DNA of 64,000 nucleotides from positions 6,552,001-6,616,000 of the forward strand of contig JBAIAC010000001.1 of assembly GCA_037349315.1 (NCBI GenBank), given 5' to 3'. This DNA is from Chelydra serpentina. Lineage: Eukaryota > Chordata > Testudines > Chelydridae. The position numbers and the translations under genes were made by a program. Positions 38,001 to 50,000 of the stretch are shown piece after piece (the stretch's first letter is position 1; every line of letters starts with the position of its first letter). The notes beneath the pieces were generated by a model. The model saw only the letters and a program-made list of their open reading frames with translations. It did not search any database and was not told the DNA's origin.

Positions 38001-41000
38001 TGTGTTGCTCATGTTCTTTCCATTCTAGGTATGTGCACGCTCACATGCACATCGTTGGTGATTTTTGCCTTAGCAGTATCAATAGGATCAGCTGTATCAC
38101 CCTCTTGAGCGCTGCGCTCCTGCGTTGGTATATTAGGTGCTGCCGACCCTAGGCCCTCTCAGTTCCTTCGTGCTGGCAACTCAGGTAGGAGGGTTGATAA
38201 TGGAATGGACATGAGCAATACATCTTGAAGAACAACAGTTATGAAAAGGTAGGTAACAGTTTTTTATTTTTCGAGTGCTTGCTCATGTCGTTTCCATTCT
38301 AGGTGACTCACAAGCAGCATGACCACCCCCTCGGAGGTGGGCTTGGAGTTCACAGTCTAGCGGCTTGCAGTACTGCTCAACCGAAGCCAGCATCACCCCA
38401 CGCCTCCTGGGTAAGTGCCTAATGGGACATGAACATGTGGACAGACGACCGGCTGGCCGCCCTACAGCTGTTCTGGATAGGCACTTGGGCTAGTAAAGCT
38501 GCCAAGGAGGCTTGCGCCCTGGTTGAATGGGTGGTTACGATTGCCGGAGGTGGCACCCCTACCTGATCAGAACAGCAGTGAATTCAGGCAGTGATACAAG
38601 AAGAAATTATTTGAGTGGACACTGGACGACCTTTCATCCTGTCAGCCACCATGACGAACAATTGGGTCGACTTGCGGAATAGCTTGGTTCTTTCAATGTA
38701 GAAGGCTAGCGCCGTCCTGATGTCTCAGGAATGCGATTCTACACTCCTCCTCCGACTTATGTGACTTTGGAAAAAAGACAGGTAAGTAAAAGTCCTGGCC
38801 CGTATGCAACTATGAGAACACCTTGGCCAGGAAAGCTGGGTGTGGCCGCAGTTGGACCTTATCTTTGTAGAAGACCGTATAGGGTGGTCCCGAGGTAAGC
38901 GCCCTAATCTCAGAGACCTGGTGGATGGATGTTATCACAACTAGGAATGCAACCTTCCAGTACCGGAGAAGGAGAGAGCAGGAAGCCAGAGGCTCGAAGT
39001 GGTTAAGCCTGAAGATATTATGTCAAGCACCCAATGGTCCAAGGTCAGCCGCGACCAAGCTGATCAGAAGGGGTGCAGGAGGTTGAAAAAAATAGCAGGA
39101 AGGTGGATTCTGGGGAGTGACTGGGGCGCCATCCTTGGGTGCATCCTCAAAACACCTGCTTCTGGCTTCCTTGGCCTCTAGAAGAACTAGGCTAGGGGGA
39201 GGAATGGGAAGACGATGGGTGACACCGTTGAAATCCTTTGTCTCTGTCCTCCTTCCTGTAGGAGCTGGACTGGGGGACACCGCAGAACCTCGACAGAAGC
39301 AGAGGGGGATGAAAAGGCTTTCTAGCTTTCTAAGGGGTCTGAAGGCCCAAGAAACGGAGGGTGGCACATGAATCTAAGGCCGTGGAGCCCTTCATCAGAC
39401 AGCTCCCTTAAATGGAAGGTCCTGAAGGGTACTCTACAACTCCTGGGACAGCCCAGAGGACTGTAACCACGAGCTGAGCCTCATGACCACCGCAGAGGCA
39501 ACTACCTGGCCGCCGAGTCTGTAGCGTTGCAGGCCATCTGGAGGGTGCCTCTTGCCACTGTTTTGCCCTCGTCCACCAAGGCAGCGAACTCCTGGGCTTG
39601 GTCCTTTGGGAGGCCCTCCTTGAACTTGCTGATGGAGTCCCACAGGATGAAATTGTACCTGCCTAGCAGGGCCTGATAGTTAGACACCCAAAATTGAAAG
39701 CTGGCTGTCGAATAAATTTCCTTGCCAAACATGTCCAGCCTCTTGGCGTCTTTATTTTTCAGTGTGCCACTCACTTGTCCCTTTTGTTGCCAGCAGAGAC
39801 GACCAGGGATCCCCCTGGACAGTGGCTGACAAGTACTCAACCCCCTTTGCGGGGACATAGTACTTCTCTTCCACCTTCTTGGAAGTAGGCGGAATGGAAG
39901 AGGGGGTCTGCCACATACATTTGGCAATTTTAAGGACCCCTGGGTGGATGGGCAACGCGACCTGGGCCGGGATAGAGGAGAGTATAACATTAAAGAGGTC
40001 GTCGGACTCCTCTGCTAGTTCCTTGACCTTCAAGTTGAGGTTGGCAGCCACCATTTTGAGCAGGGCCTGGTGCTCCTTGAAGTTGTCTGGGGGAGTGGGG
40101 GCTGCTCATGTGAGGAGCCTGCCACTGTTTCGTCCAGAGATGATGAAGATGACTGCACAGCAGGGGGAGGTGCAGCTTCCTCTTGCTCGTCTGGGGATGG
40201 CTCCTCGAGTGTCGGTGCCTACAGTGTCGTCACCACGTCAGATTTGGCACAGTGGTCCGACTTGGGTGCTGGCTGTGCCGGGTGCAGCTTGTCCAATTAG
40301 GCCTGGGAGTAACGGGACCAGCATAACAGGTACACCTCATGGGTTCCAGTACTGCCACTGAGCGGGTCATTGCCCCTGCCTCCACGCCGCCGCCACAGGA
40401 GCCACGCCAGTCTCGTGGGACGGTGGCAATTCACCTTTTATAGGCGAGGGGCTGAACTCCCCTTCAGGCTCGGACCATTGCCCTTCTGGTGAGTAGGGCG
40501 GAACTGTAGATGCCCGAGTCTGCCGACTGACCCTCATTGGCGACTGTAAGGAAATGGCGAGTACTGGTGCCTTCCCGAAGAGCGATACTGCGGTGCTGGA
40601 GAATGGTGCCGTGACCAGGAACGATCCCGCACCGGGGGAATCAACACCTGGGAGATTGCCACGGCAATGGTGATTTGCGTCGTGGCGAACTCTGGTGGGA
40701 GTCCTAACAGTACCATGGGTACTGAGATCAGTGTCGCGACTCAGGTGTCCTGTGCCTTGCAGGGGGAGACCTTGGCATCAGGGACCTGTGTCTTCTAACT
40801 GGGGACTGAGGCTGCGGTGCTGGGGCCACAGTGATGGGGACAGATTCCTGCAGTCCAGGGATCGGGGACGCTCCACTGCTTTAGGGGGCAGTCCCATAAC
40901 CAGCTTGCCCATACATGCCAGGGCCTTGGCCAGGTCCATCATCTTGGTTGGCGTCTGCGGTGCCAGTTGGCCTACTTGCTCTTTGGCCGCCTGGTCCACT

Positions 41001-44000
41001 TTGGGCAAAGATGACTCTACCAGGGGCTGGGACCTCTTACTGCTCCCAGGTGTCAGAGGCGGGTCCCTGGCTGGACTAGGGGGTCCGACCGCAGCAGTAC
41101 CCCCGAGTAGCTCCAGGGCAGGCACGTGGCCTAACACAGGTCCTTTGCCTAAAGCCCTTTTTTCTGCAGTGCCAGCGAGCCCATTGACTTCAACCACTTC
41201 TTAGGCACTGTGGAAGGGGAACGGTGCCAGGTGGGTTCTGGTGCCGTGGTGTGCTGTGCGCCAACACCGAGGTGCTGGGCATGGAGTCTGACCAAGAGGG
41301 CTCCGAGGTAGGATGAAGCGTAGCCTCCATGAGAAGGACCCTCAAGTGGATATCCCGCTCCTTCTGAGTTCGAGGGCGAAAGTTTTTGCAGATCCTGCAC
41401 ATATCCTTTCTGTGGGACTCCCCCAAACACTTTAAACAGCTCCTGTGGGGGTCACTAATGGGCATCGGCTGGCTGCATGATGAACATGGCTTAAAGCCTG
41501 GGGAATTGGGCATGCACTGTTCCAAGGTGAAGTCCCAACTGGGACTCTCACTCCTAAACAACTACTCTAACACTTAAGTTCCAGGTCTAAGTACCTATCA
41601 ACAAACGAGATAGAAAAATGGACTGTAAGAACCACTAATGCTCTTGGAATGCAAGACAAGGTGCTCCGACCAACCATCATGGGCCGTATGAAGGAACTGA
41701 GAGGGCGTAGGGTTAGCAGTGATTATTATGCATGAGTGTAGCACTCAAGAGGGAGCCACATCCGACTCTACAGATACTGCTAAGGCAAAAATGTCTGACG
41801 ACAGTGCACATGGCACGCACAAAGCTAGAATGGAATCGACATGAGCAAGCACTCAAAGAAAAATTAAGTCTGCTTAACTACGTTGCTCAGGGGTGTGAAA
41901 AATCCATACCTCTGAGCGGCGGCGTTAAGCAGACTTAGTCCCGTGTAGACGGTGCTAGGTGAATGGAAGAATTCTTCTGTTGACCTAGCTACTGCCTCTC
42001 GGGGAGATAGCTTACTACACCGTCAGAATAACCCCTCCCATTGTTGTGGGCAGCCTCTAAACCAGTGGTTCTCAACCTTTCCAGACTACTGTACCCCCAA
42101 GTTTCACCTCACTTAAAAACTAGTTGCTTACAAAATCAGACATAAAAATACAAAAGTGTTCACAGCACACTATTACTGAAAAATTGCTTACTTTCTCATT
42201 TTTACCATATCATTATAAAATAAATAAATTGGAATATAAATATTGTGCTTACATTTCAGCATATAGTACATAGAGCAGTATAAAACAAGTCATTGTCTGT
42301 ATGAAATTTTAGTTTGTGCATTTCATGTAGCCTGTTGTAAAACTAGGCAAATATGTAGAAGAGTTGATGTACCCCCTGGAAGACCTCTGCATACCCCCCA
42401 GAGGTACATGTACCCTGGTTGAGAACCACTGCTCTACACTGAAGTGGTGCAGCTATGTTGCTGCAGCATTTCAAGTGTAGACAAGCCCTTAAAGGTCAAC
42501 AGGCCACTCTAGATCTGTTAATATGTATCTATATATTTTCCAGATCCTTTTCAATATGCACATGATTAAACTGTGCACTTTTTATTTTATAAACTGAGGA
42601 CAGTTCTGTGGTTTGAGCTTCAAAAGGAGAGCAAGGAAAAATTCAGCACTAGCGGTAAAAGATTTTACAGTAAGTGCAGAGATTAACGTAATCAACAGCT
42701 AGCCTCTTACATAGCTATCACAAAACTAGAAAGCAGATGAAAGTGCGAACTATACTTCCAGAAGAAAAAGCATCCACAATTGTGAATGAGAAAATGTATT
42801 TTACTGTTTTCTGTAGGACTTCAAAGATTAGTATATAATGCAATTTTTAGGTTGTATTTACTACTCTGAATTTAATCCTAATACAATAAATCTAAATATT
42901 TTTCTTCATAAAATTCTTATTAACATATTACCAAAAATGTGGGTGTTTAATTTATTTTAACATGAATAACGAGCAAACTTAGAAATATGGAGAACTTACA
43001 CAGGAAGTTGCTATACATGTTCCCCAATCATTATAAGTTTCCACGGTAATATTGGATAAAGCTGTTCGAAGTAGTGGGCACAAAAGCTTCCAAAGTTTCT
43101 CTACCTACTCAACAGAAAAGCAAAGGTGAGGTTATGGATTTTGCCATGTATGCTCCTACTTAACTTCTCTAACTCCCAATCCCTCAAAGAGAAATTTGCT
43201 TTGTACGGTAGCTCAACATTATTAGAATCCTGACAAAAATTACCAGGAAAGGCAACAATTCAAACTGCCAACATCTCTTTCTGCTTTATTTACAAGGTGC
43301 ACAGAAGTACTGCTCAGTCAAGTTCACACATATGCAGTCTCTTGGGTTTTTTCAGTTTAAGTACAATACTACTACAGGATTTCACATTGTGTTGCTTCTG
43401 TAGGCTGAGTGCTTTGCACACACCAGGGACTCCTTGCATTCATTTAGTCTCTCCCCACATTCCCTGTGTGCCACCCTTCCATTTCTGCAATCACCCACCC
43501 CTTCCTCTATGCTGGGTCCCTGTGTGTCCCCCATTCTCATCCCATGTCCTCCCATGCCAAAGGTTCTATGTGTTCCCAAATCCTTCCTTCCCTCCTGTGC
43601 CAGGGGCACTGTGTCATCCTCATTTACTCCATTCTCCACACCATTATTATTCTTTTCTCTCCCTTCCATCTTTTCTCTTTCAGGATGTCTATATTTTAAA
43701 ACTGCATTTGGAAGATGGGCAGAGCTGAGATGGGATTTTTGTTACACTGAAAGGTGTTATTGGCTGCCATGAACCAGTTCTTTGATCTATAGATAATTAT
43801 TTACTCGTGGGGGAATTCTGCACCACTGCGCAATGCAGAATTTTGCAGAAATTAATGTTGTGCACGCAGAATTTCCTCCCCCCCACCAGAAGAGTCACAG
43901 TAGTGTGAATACACTGTTTCATTTACTATAGTACTATATATTCATATTTAAGCAGTATGCCAGGGGAAATATATATATATATAAATAAAATTCTCACAGC

Positions 44001-47000
44001 AAAATGACTGACCAAGTATTATTATTTCGTCAACTACAATTTGTTAATAACATAGCAAAAGCATCCCGATTGGTTAATAATTAAATCACACAATGTTTCA
44101 ATATCTTAGGCTGAGGCTCCCAAGCAGCACAAGTATCAATGGTCTAAACAGAGAAATTAAGAGTAAGGCCTCGCAAGCTCAGCCAAACCCACAAATTCAG
44201 ATCTGCAAAGTGTTTTGGGAAGCAGTTTGTACGAGGTGCCATAGAAGGCAAATATAACAACAACAGCAACACATTGCATTTCCACGTATAGTCTATTAAA
44301 AGATCTCAAAGTGCTTACCAAACTTTAGTGAATTAAGCCTTACAATACTTTTGATGTAGGGTAGGGAAGTATTATTTCCATGAGAAAATTGAAGAAGTCA
44401 AATCACTTGCCCAAGGTCACACAGCTAATCCCTGGAAATCACTCAGTGCAAGAGGCAGCAATAGAACCCATTTCTCCTGACTTGCTGTAGTGAAATATAA
44501 TTCCTAACATTTCCAGCTACCATATATAAACTGTAGCATGTAGTCCCAAGAATGTGATTTGCCATGAGATCAATCTTCAAGGCAAATCTTCTTCCATTAT
44601 CTTGTGGATGAAATTATCTTACATTTATATGGTGCCTTTCATACCAAAACACTCTGAAATGTAGTCACTCATGTAAGGAGCAAAATCTAGAACGTACTTT
44701 TTGCTGAGTACAACATTCAGTCAACTGAATTAAGAGACTTTAATATGCTTTTCAACAATCTCTTAATTTCTTAAATACTTCAAGACTGTTAATGACTTAT
44801 TTTCTCTATTACTAGATGGTGTTGGGGTTTGGGTGTATGTCAAGAGGTTTTAATTGTTTAGTACACTTTCTAGAGATTGATCAGTTGATTCAAGATATAA
44901 CGACTCAGTATTCTACATATTGTTTTGGAGCACAAAGGAAAATCCGAACAAATGACAGGCCACTTTTGTAGTCTCCCAACTCAGATACTTTATTCTGTGT
45001 TTGCAACACAGTATTCTTAATCTTTTTTAAAGCAGTAATAAGCAATGGATAGCTAATTATGTTAAAATTAATTTAAGGCCTTGTCTACATTACAAAGTTT
45101 TGTCGGCAAAAGTTATGCCGCTTTAATTAAAACCACCGTTGCATATCCACACTAGCTCCTTGTGTTGGTGGAGTGCATCCACACTAGCAGCTCTTGCTTT
45201 GACATACAGAGCAATGCACTGAGATAGCTATCCCACTATGCAACTGGCAGTAGGGTGCTTTGGGAAGGGTTTGCATTGCCTCATGGGATAAGTACAGCAC
45301 CACACGATGCAGGTTTCTCAATCCCATCGTTCCCTTCCTGGGGCATCCTAGTAGATTGTCAACTGCTTTTTCAACTGAAGTGTTTATGAGGAGGGAGAGG
45401 AGAGCGGTGTGTTTGGGGCAGGGGAAGACAGCAGGCTGACCGACCTATCTTGAGGCAGAGGGAGGGGGACACCCCCCCACGTCAGCCCTCGGCTCTGCTC
45501 AGCACAGCAGTCTCTCCCAAAGCAGCCCACTCTGCTTGCCTGCCTATGGTTCTGTGATTCCCTCAGTTTTCCCACAGCCTCCTCAGATGCTGGGAACAGC
45601 ATCCTGAGCAGCTCTGTGAGCTCTCCGTCCTAAGGAACATAAAAGCAGCACAGCAGTCCTCTCCTCCCCCGGCCCACCCCTGCCTTGCTCCCTGCGGCAG
45701 CAGTCTGCCAGCTGCTGGGTTCTAGTGCACGGCAGAACAGGAGCTTTCCAATGATTTGCTCCTGAGCAAAGCAGAGCAGCAGGCTCAGCTGTCAGATACT
45801 TCCTGGAGCTCTGAAAGGGAAGGGGTGCATGCCTGCAGGGCAGCAGAGATCAAAACAGTGAGCAGAGCAGTCACAGCAGGCATTGTGGGATATTGGGGAA
45901 GCCAGTTCTGTCGACAAAACAAACAGCAGTATCTACACTGACGCTTTAACTTTGCCACAAAAGGTTTTATGTTGAGGTGATTTTGTTTTGCCACCAAAAG
46001 TGGCTAAAAACCTAAAAATACATTCAGCACTACAGATTTGTGTGTGTGGAAAAATAGCTTATTCACACAAAAATGACATTTCAGGTGACCTATAACTGTG
46101 AATTTGATTGATCAGTTTCAGCTGGGGAAAAGTTTTTCAGCAAAGAGAGTGTGTCTGTCCGTTGACACCTTTAGCCCAGTGGTTAGGGCCAGGGCTGACC
46201 TTAGCGTGGGCGACTGCTCAGGGTGCCATGGTAGGGGGGCTGTCAAGAGAGTATCACAATAACAGCCTCCTGCCACCCTGATCCTCACTGCAGCAGCCCA
46301 TGGTCCACCTCCAGCCTCGCTCTGCCCCCAACCCCTGACCCACCTGCATCTTCACTCCGCCCTGCCTCCAGCCCAGCTCCTCCCCCTTCCCCAGCTCCTC
46401 CCCCAGCTCTGGTCCACTCCCATCCCCCGCTCCGCCCCCATCCCTTGCTCTGCCTGCACCTCCACTCCACATCCTTACCACACTCCCAGCTCTGCCTACA
46501 GCTCCAGTCCAACCCCATCCCCCGCTACACTCCCTGCTTCGCCTCCAGCCCAGGTCCACTTGCACCTCCACTCCACCTCAGCTGGGCTCCATCCCTCACC
46601 CAGCTCCACCCCCCAGCCTCACTCAGGGTGTCATATAGGTAATGCAGGTCCTGGTTAGGGCACTCGGCTGGTATGTGGAAGACCCAGGTCTGAACCCCTA
46701 ATTCTGGAGCAGGGACCGGAACAAAGATCTGCCCCCTCAATGGCCCAACCTCACCTGAGCATCCTAACCACCAGGCAGGCTATGGGACTGTTGTTTTTAA
46801 TCTCTCCCGTTGAAGTTCCAATTTGAAGAAACACTTAAATATTCACTGGGAAGAGAGAGTGCAACTCTATAGCCTGATGATTAAGGCACTCACCTAGGAG
46901 GTAGGAGTTGTGGATTTAATTCCCTCCTCTGAATCAGAGATATCTACATCTACAAAGTGTAACAGCTTTGAGAGAACAACAAGAGAGAATAAAAACAACA

Positions 47001-50000
47001 CACCCATAGCTTGGTGGTTAAGATGCTCATTTGAGACATTTGTGGAATCTGAGTTCAAATCCCTGCTCCAGAGTGGGGATTCAAACCTGGATCTCCCACA
47101 TCCCAGGCTGTGCCCAAACCACTGGGCTATAGCTCCTAAAGGAACACTGTCTGACCCATGAAGTTTGCAGGCCCAAAATGGACTTTTCCAAATTCTGAAT
47201 TATTTTCAGATCCAAACTGAGTATTTTCCCCTGACTTTTCCCACTTTCTGGCTGAACTGAAAAATTACCCAGCTCTATTCAGCACATTATTTTTATTAGA
47301 CATTTTAAAATGCTGTTTACTTTGAAAAGTGAAACTGGAACCTTCTAATTCATATTTGCTCTGTGTATCCAGAGTTATTTCTGTTTATTTTAATAACAAA
47401 TAAGTCAGTGCTTATTTTAGTATTACTGAACCAACACAGCTAAGATTCAGCGACCTGTATTTTATTCTGCCTTGCACATCAATGGCAATGTCTAAAGCAA
47501 TGTATGAATATATATATTTATGGAAAAGTTCAAGGCTATGGTTTTGTGCAGGTGTCATGGAGTAAAATCAGCAAACTATGTAGTTGCATAGGTATAAATG
47601 AAGTACTAATCTGGCCTGCAGAATCTTCATTACTGCTGATGATGCGTAATATGGAAAGAACACAGTTTCACTTTCAGATCTCGGACTGGGTTTACAGGGC
47701 TGGAAGTTACAAAAAATATCTTTTTTCTTGCATACTGAGCACATTTAAACATGGAAATCATTGAGACCCAATAAACTTGGGATTCCACAATACTATTTGA
47801 AGAGAGTCACTTTTCAGAGTAGAAATGCATTTTTAAGGTAGCACTTGAAAGTTATTTTTTAAGTAATATGCTGATTAAAACAAGTGGAATGGATTCCTTT
47901 ATTTTTGCAAATCACTTAAAAATGTTACATACACACCTTTTCAAATGTCCAGTGTTTAGAGCCTCTTATCAGACCAGCTATAATTTCAGCTACACATCGC
48001 TGGGTGCTTTCATGAGAGTCTGCTACCAGATGTTCCAAGTGGGGCTTTAGAACTGGCAAGAAGGCATCATCAAAGTTTCTGAATACGCCCTGTTAAACAA
48101 GATTACACTTAATGTTTCACTTAAAATATTTTTAACCTTGAACATTGCATGCAATTTATATTAATATCCCCAGGCTAATAAGAGCAGCAGCTTGTATTGC
48201 TACTGTCACTGAAAAACTAGTAATGTTAATTCTGTATGGAATGTTCCTTTTCCTATTTATTGTACCAAACACCTCAGAATTTGGACCCACCTACTGCTGT
48301 AGGAGATACAATATACAAACATGGGTAGTACACATACAGAAAACATATTTGGAGAATTCAGAAGACAGTATAATGAAGTTAGTCATAGTGGCACTTCTCT
48401 CAACATTTAATAATGGTGATAGCTTGGGTCACTGAATGCAATGCTTTTCACACTGATTTGATAATTATCTATAAAAGGAAAGTAACTTATCCATAAAAAT
48501 CTAGTTACCTTGAAAAGGCAAAATCTGCGAGGATTAAATTTGTCTTTTCCTTTTCTGTCTTCTAGAGATAGAAACTTTATTAACTGCTCAACAAATTTTG
48601 GATCGGAAAAGTGATCATATATGATTTGTTCTGCCTGTAAAAGAAAACAGTGATAAGCCTTAGTTTAAATTCAAGGTGCTTAGCTACCACAAGAGTCTCA
48701 TTTGGGGAGAAAAAAATCTTTCCAAGTCCTAATTCTTATTTTTTTCTACTTTTGCCAAATCACAGAATCACAGAATCTCAGGGTTGGAAGGGACCTCAGG
48801 ACGTCATCTAGTCCAACCCCCTGCTCAAAGCAGGACCAACCCCAACTAAATCATCCCAGCCAGGACTCTGTCAAGCCTGACCTTAAAAACCTCTAAGGAA
48901 GGAGATTCCACCACCTCCCTAGGTAACCCATTCCTTCACTACCCTACTTGTGAAAAAGTTTTTCCTAATATCCAACCTAAATCTCCCCCTCTGCAACTTG
49001 AGACCATTACTCCTTGTTCTGTCATCTTCTACCACTGAGAACAGTCTAGATCCATCCTCTTTGGAACCCCCTTTCAGGTAGCTGAAAGCAGCTATCAAAT
49101 CCCCCCTCATTCTTCTCTTCTGCAGGGTAAACAATCCCAGTTCCCTCAGCCTCTCCTCATAAGTCGTGTGCTCCAGCCCCCTGATCATTTTTGTTGACCT
49201 CCGCTGGACTCTTTCCAATTTATCCACATCCTTCTTGTAGTGTGGGGCCCAAAACTGGACACAGTACTCCAAATGAGGCCTCACCAGTGCCGAATAGAGG
49301 GGAATGATCATGTCCCTTGATCTGCTGGAAATGCCCCTACTTATACAACCCAAAATGCCATTAGCCTTCTTGGCAACAAGGGCACACTGTTGACTCATAT
49401 TCAGCTTTTCGTCCACCGTAACCCCTAGGTCCTTTTCTGCAGAACTGCTGCCCAGCCGTTCGGTCCCTAGTCTGTAGCAGTGCATGGGATTCTTCCGTCC
49501 CAAGTGCAGGACTCTGCACTTGTCCTTGTTGAACCTCATCATATTTCTTTTGGCCCAATCCTCTAATTTGTCTAGGTCCCTCTGTATCCTATCCCTACCC
49601 TCCAGCGTATCAACCACTCCTCCCAGTTTAGTGTCATCTGCAAACTTGCTAAGGGTGCAGTCCACACCATCCTCCAGATCGTTAATGAAGATATTGAACA
49701 AAACCGGCCCCAGCACCGACCCCTGGGGCACTCCACTTGATACGGCTGCCAACTAGACATGGAACCATTGATCACTACCCATTGAGCCCGACCATCTAGC
49801 CAGTTTTCTATCCACCTTACCGTCCATTCATCCAACCCATACTTCTTTAACTTGCTGGCAAGAACACTGTGGGAAACTGTATCAAAAGCTTTGCTAAAGT
49901 CAAGAAATAGCACATCCACTGCTTTCCACTCATCCACAGAGCCCGTTATCTCATCATAGAAGGCAATTAGGTTAGTCAGGCATGGCTTGCCCTTGGTGAA

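Larger units (their letters stand above)
37954..41862 (-). mobile_element. DIRS-order retrotransposon with both ends, RT/RNase H deleted
   Basis: Both termini are present. On the left is a palindromic cap (arms 37966-38024 and 38204-38257) and then the terminal motif at 38266-38299. On the right, 41826-41862 carries the same motif inverted (AGAATGGAATCGACATGAGC). The minus strand holds a long gag (39380-41561) followed directly, at about 39000, by the tyrosine recombinase (38640-39000). RT and RNase H are missing, so it is an internal deletion derivative. Confidence 0.82.
37936..42488. mobile_element. Harbinger-type MITE interrupted by a DIRS and a hAT element
   Basis: The left end is GGCCTGGTCTACACTAGA (37936-37953). 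The MITE resumes at about 41861 with AATTAAGTCTGCTTAAC, contains an inverted repeat around the AAGTCTGCTTAAC / GTTAAGCAGACTT pair (41864-41936), and ends in AAGTGTAGACAAGCCC near 42488. The MITE itself is about 280 bases. The rest is the DIRS at 37954-41862 and the hAT at 42063-42431. Confidence 0.75.

Noticed and set aside
40695..41204. Plus-strand frame of 169 codons
   Set aside because: It is antisense to the Pro/Ser-rich DIRS gag. GC-rich composition keeps several frames open.
46254..46571. Gly/Trp/Ala-rich minus frames in a C-rich block
   Set aside because: They are low-complexity translation of a degenerate repeat, with all frames partly open.
46640..47145. Functional tRNA genes
   Set aside because: A- and B-box-like segments occur, but no unit folds into a convincing cloverleaf with a clear anticodon arm. 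They are treated as repeats.
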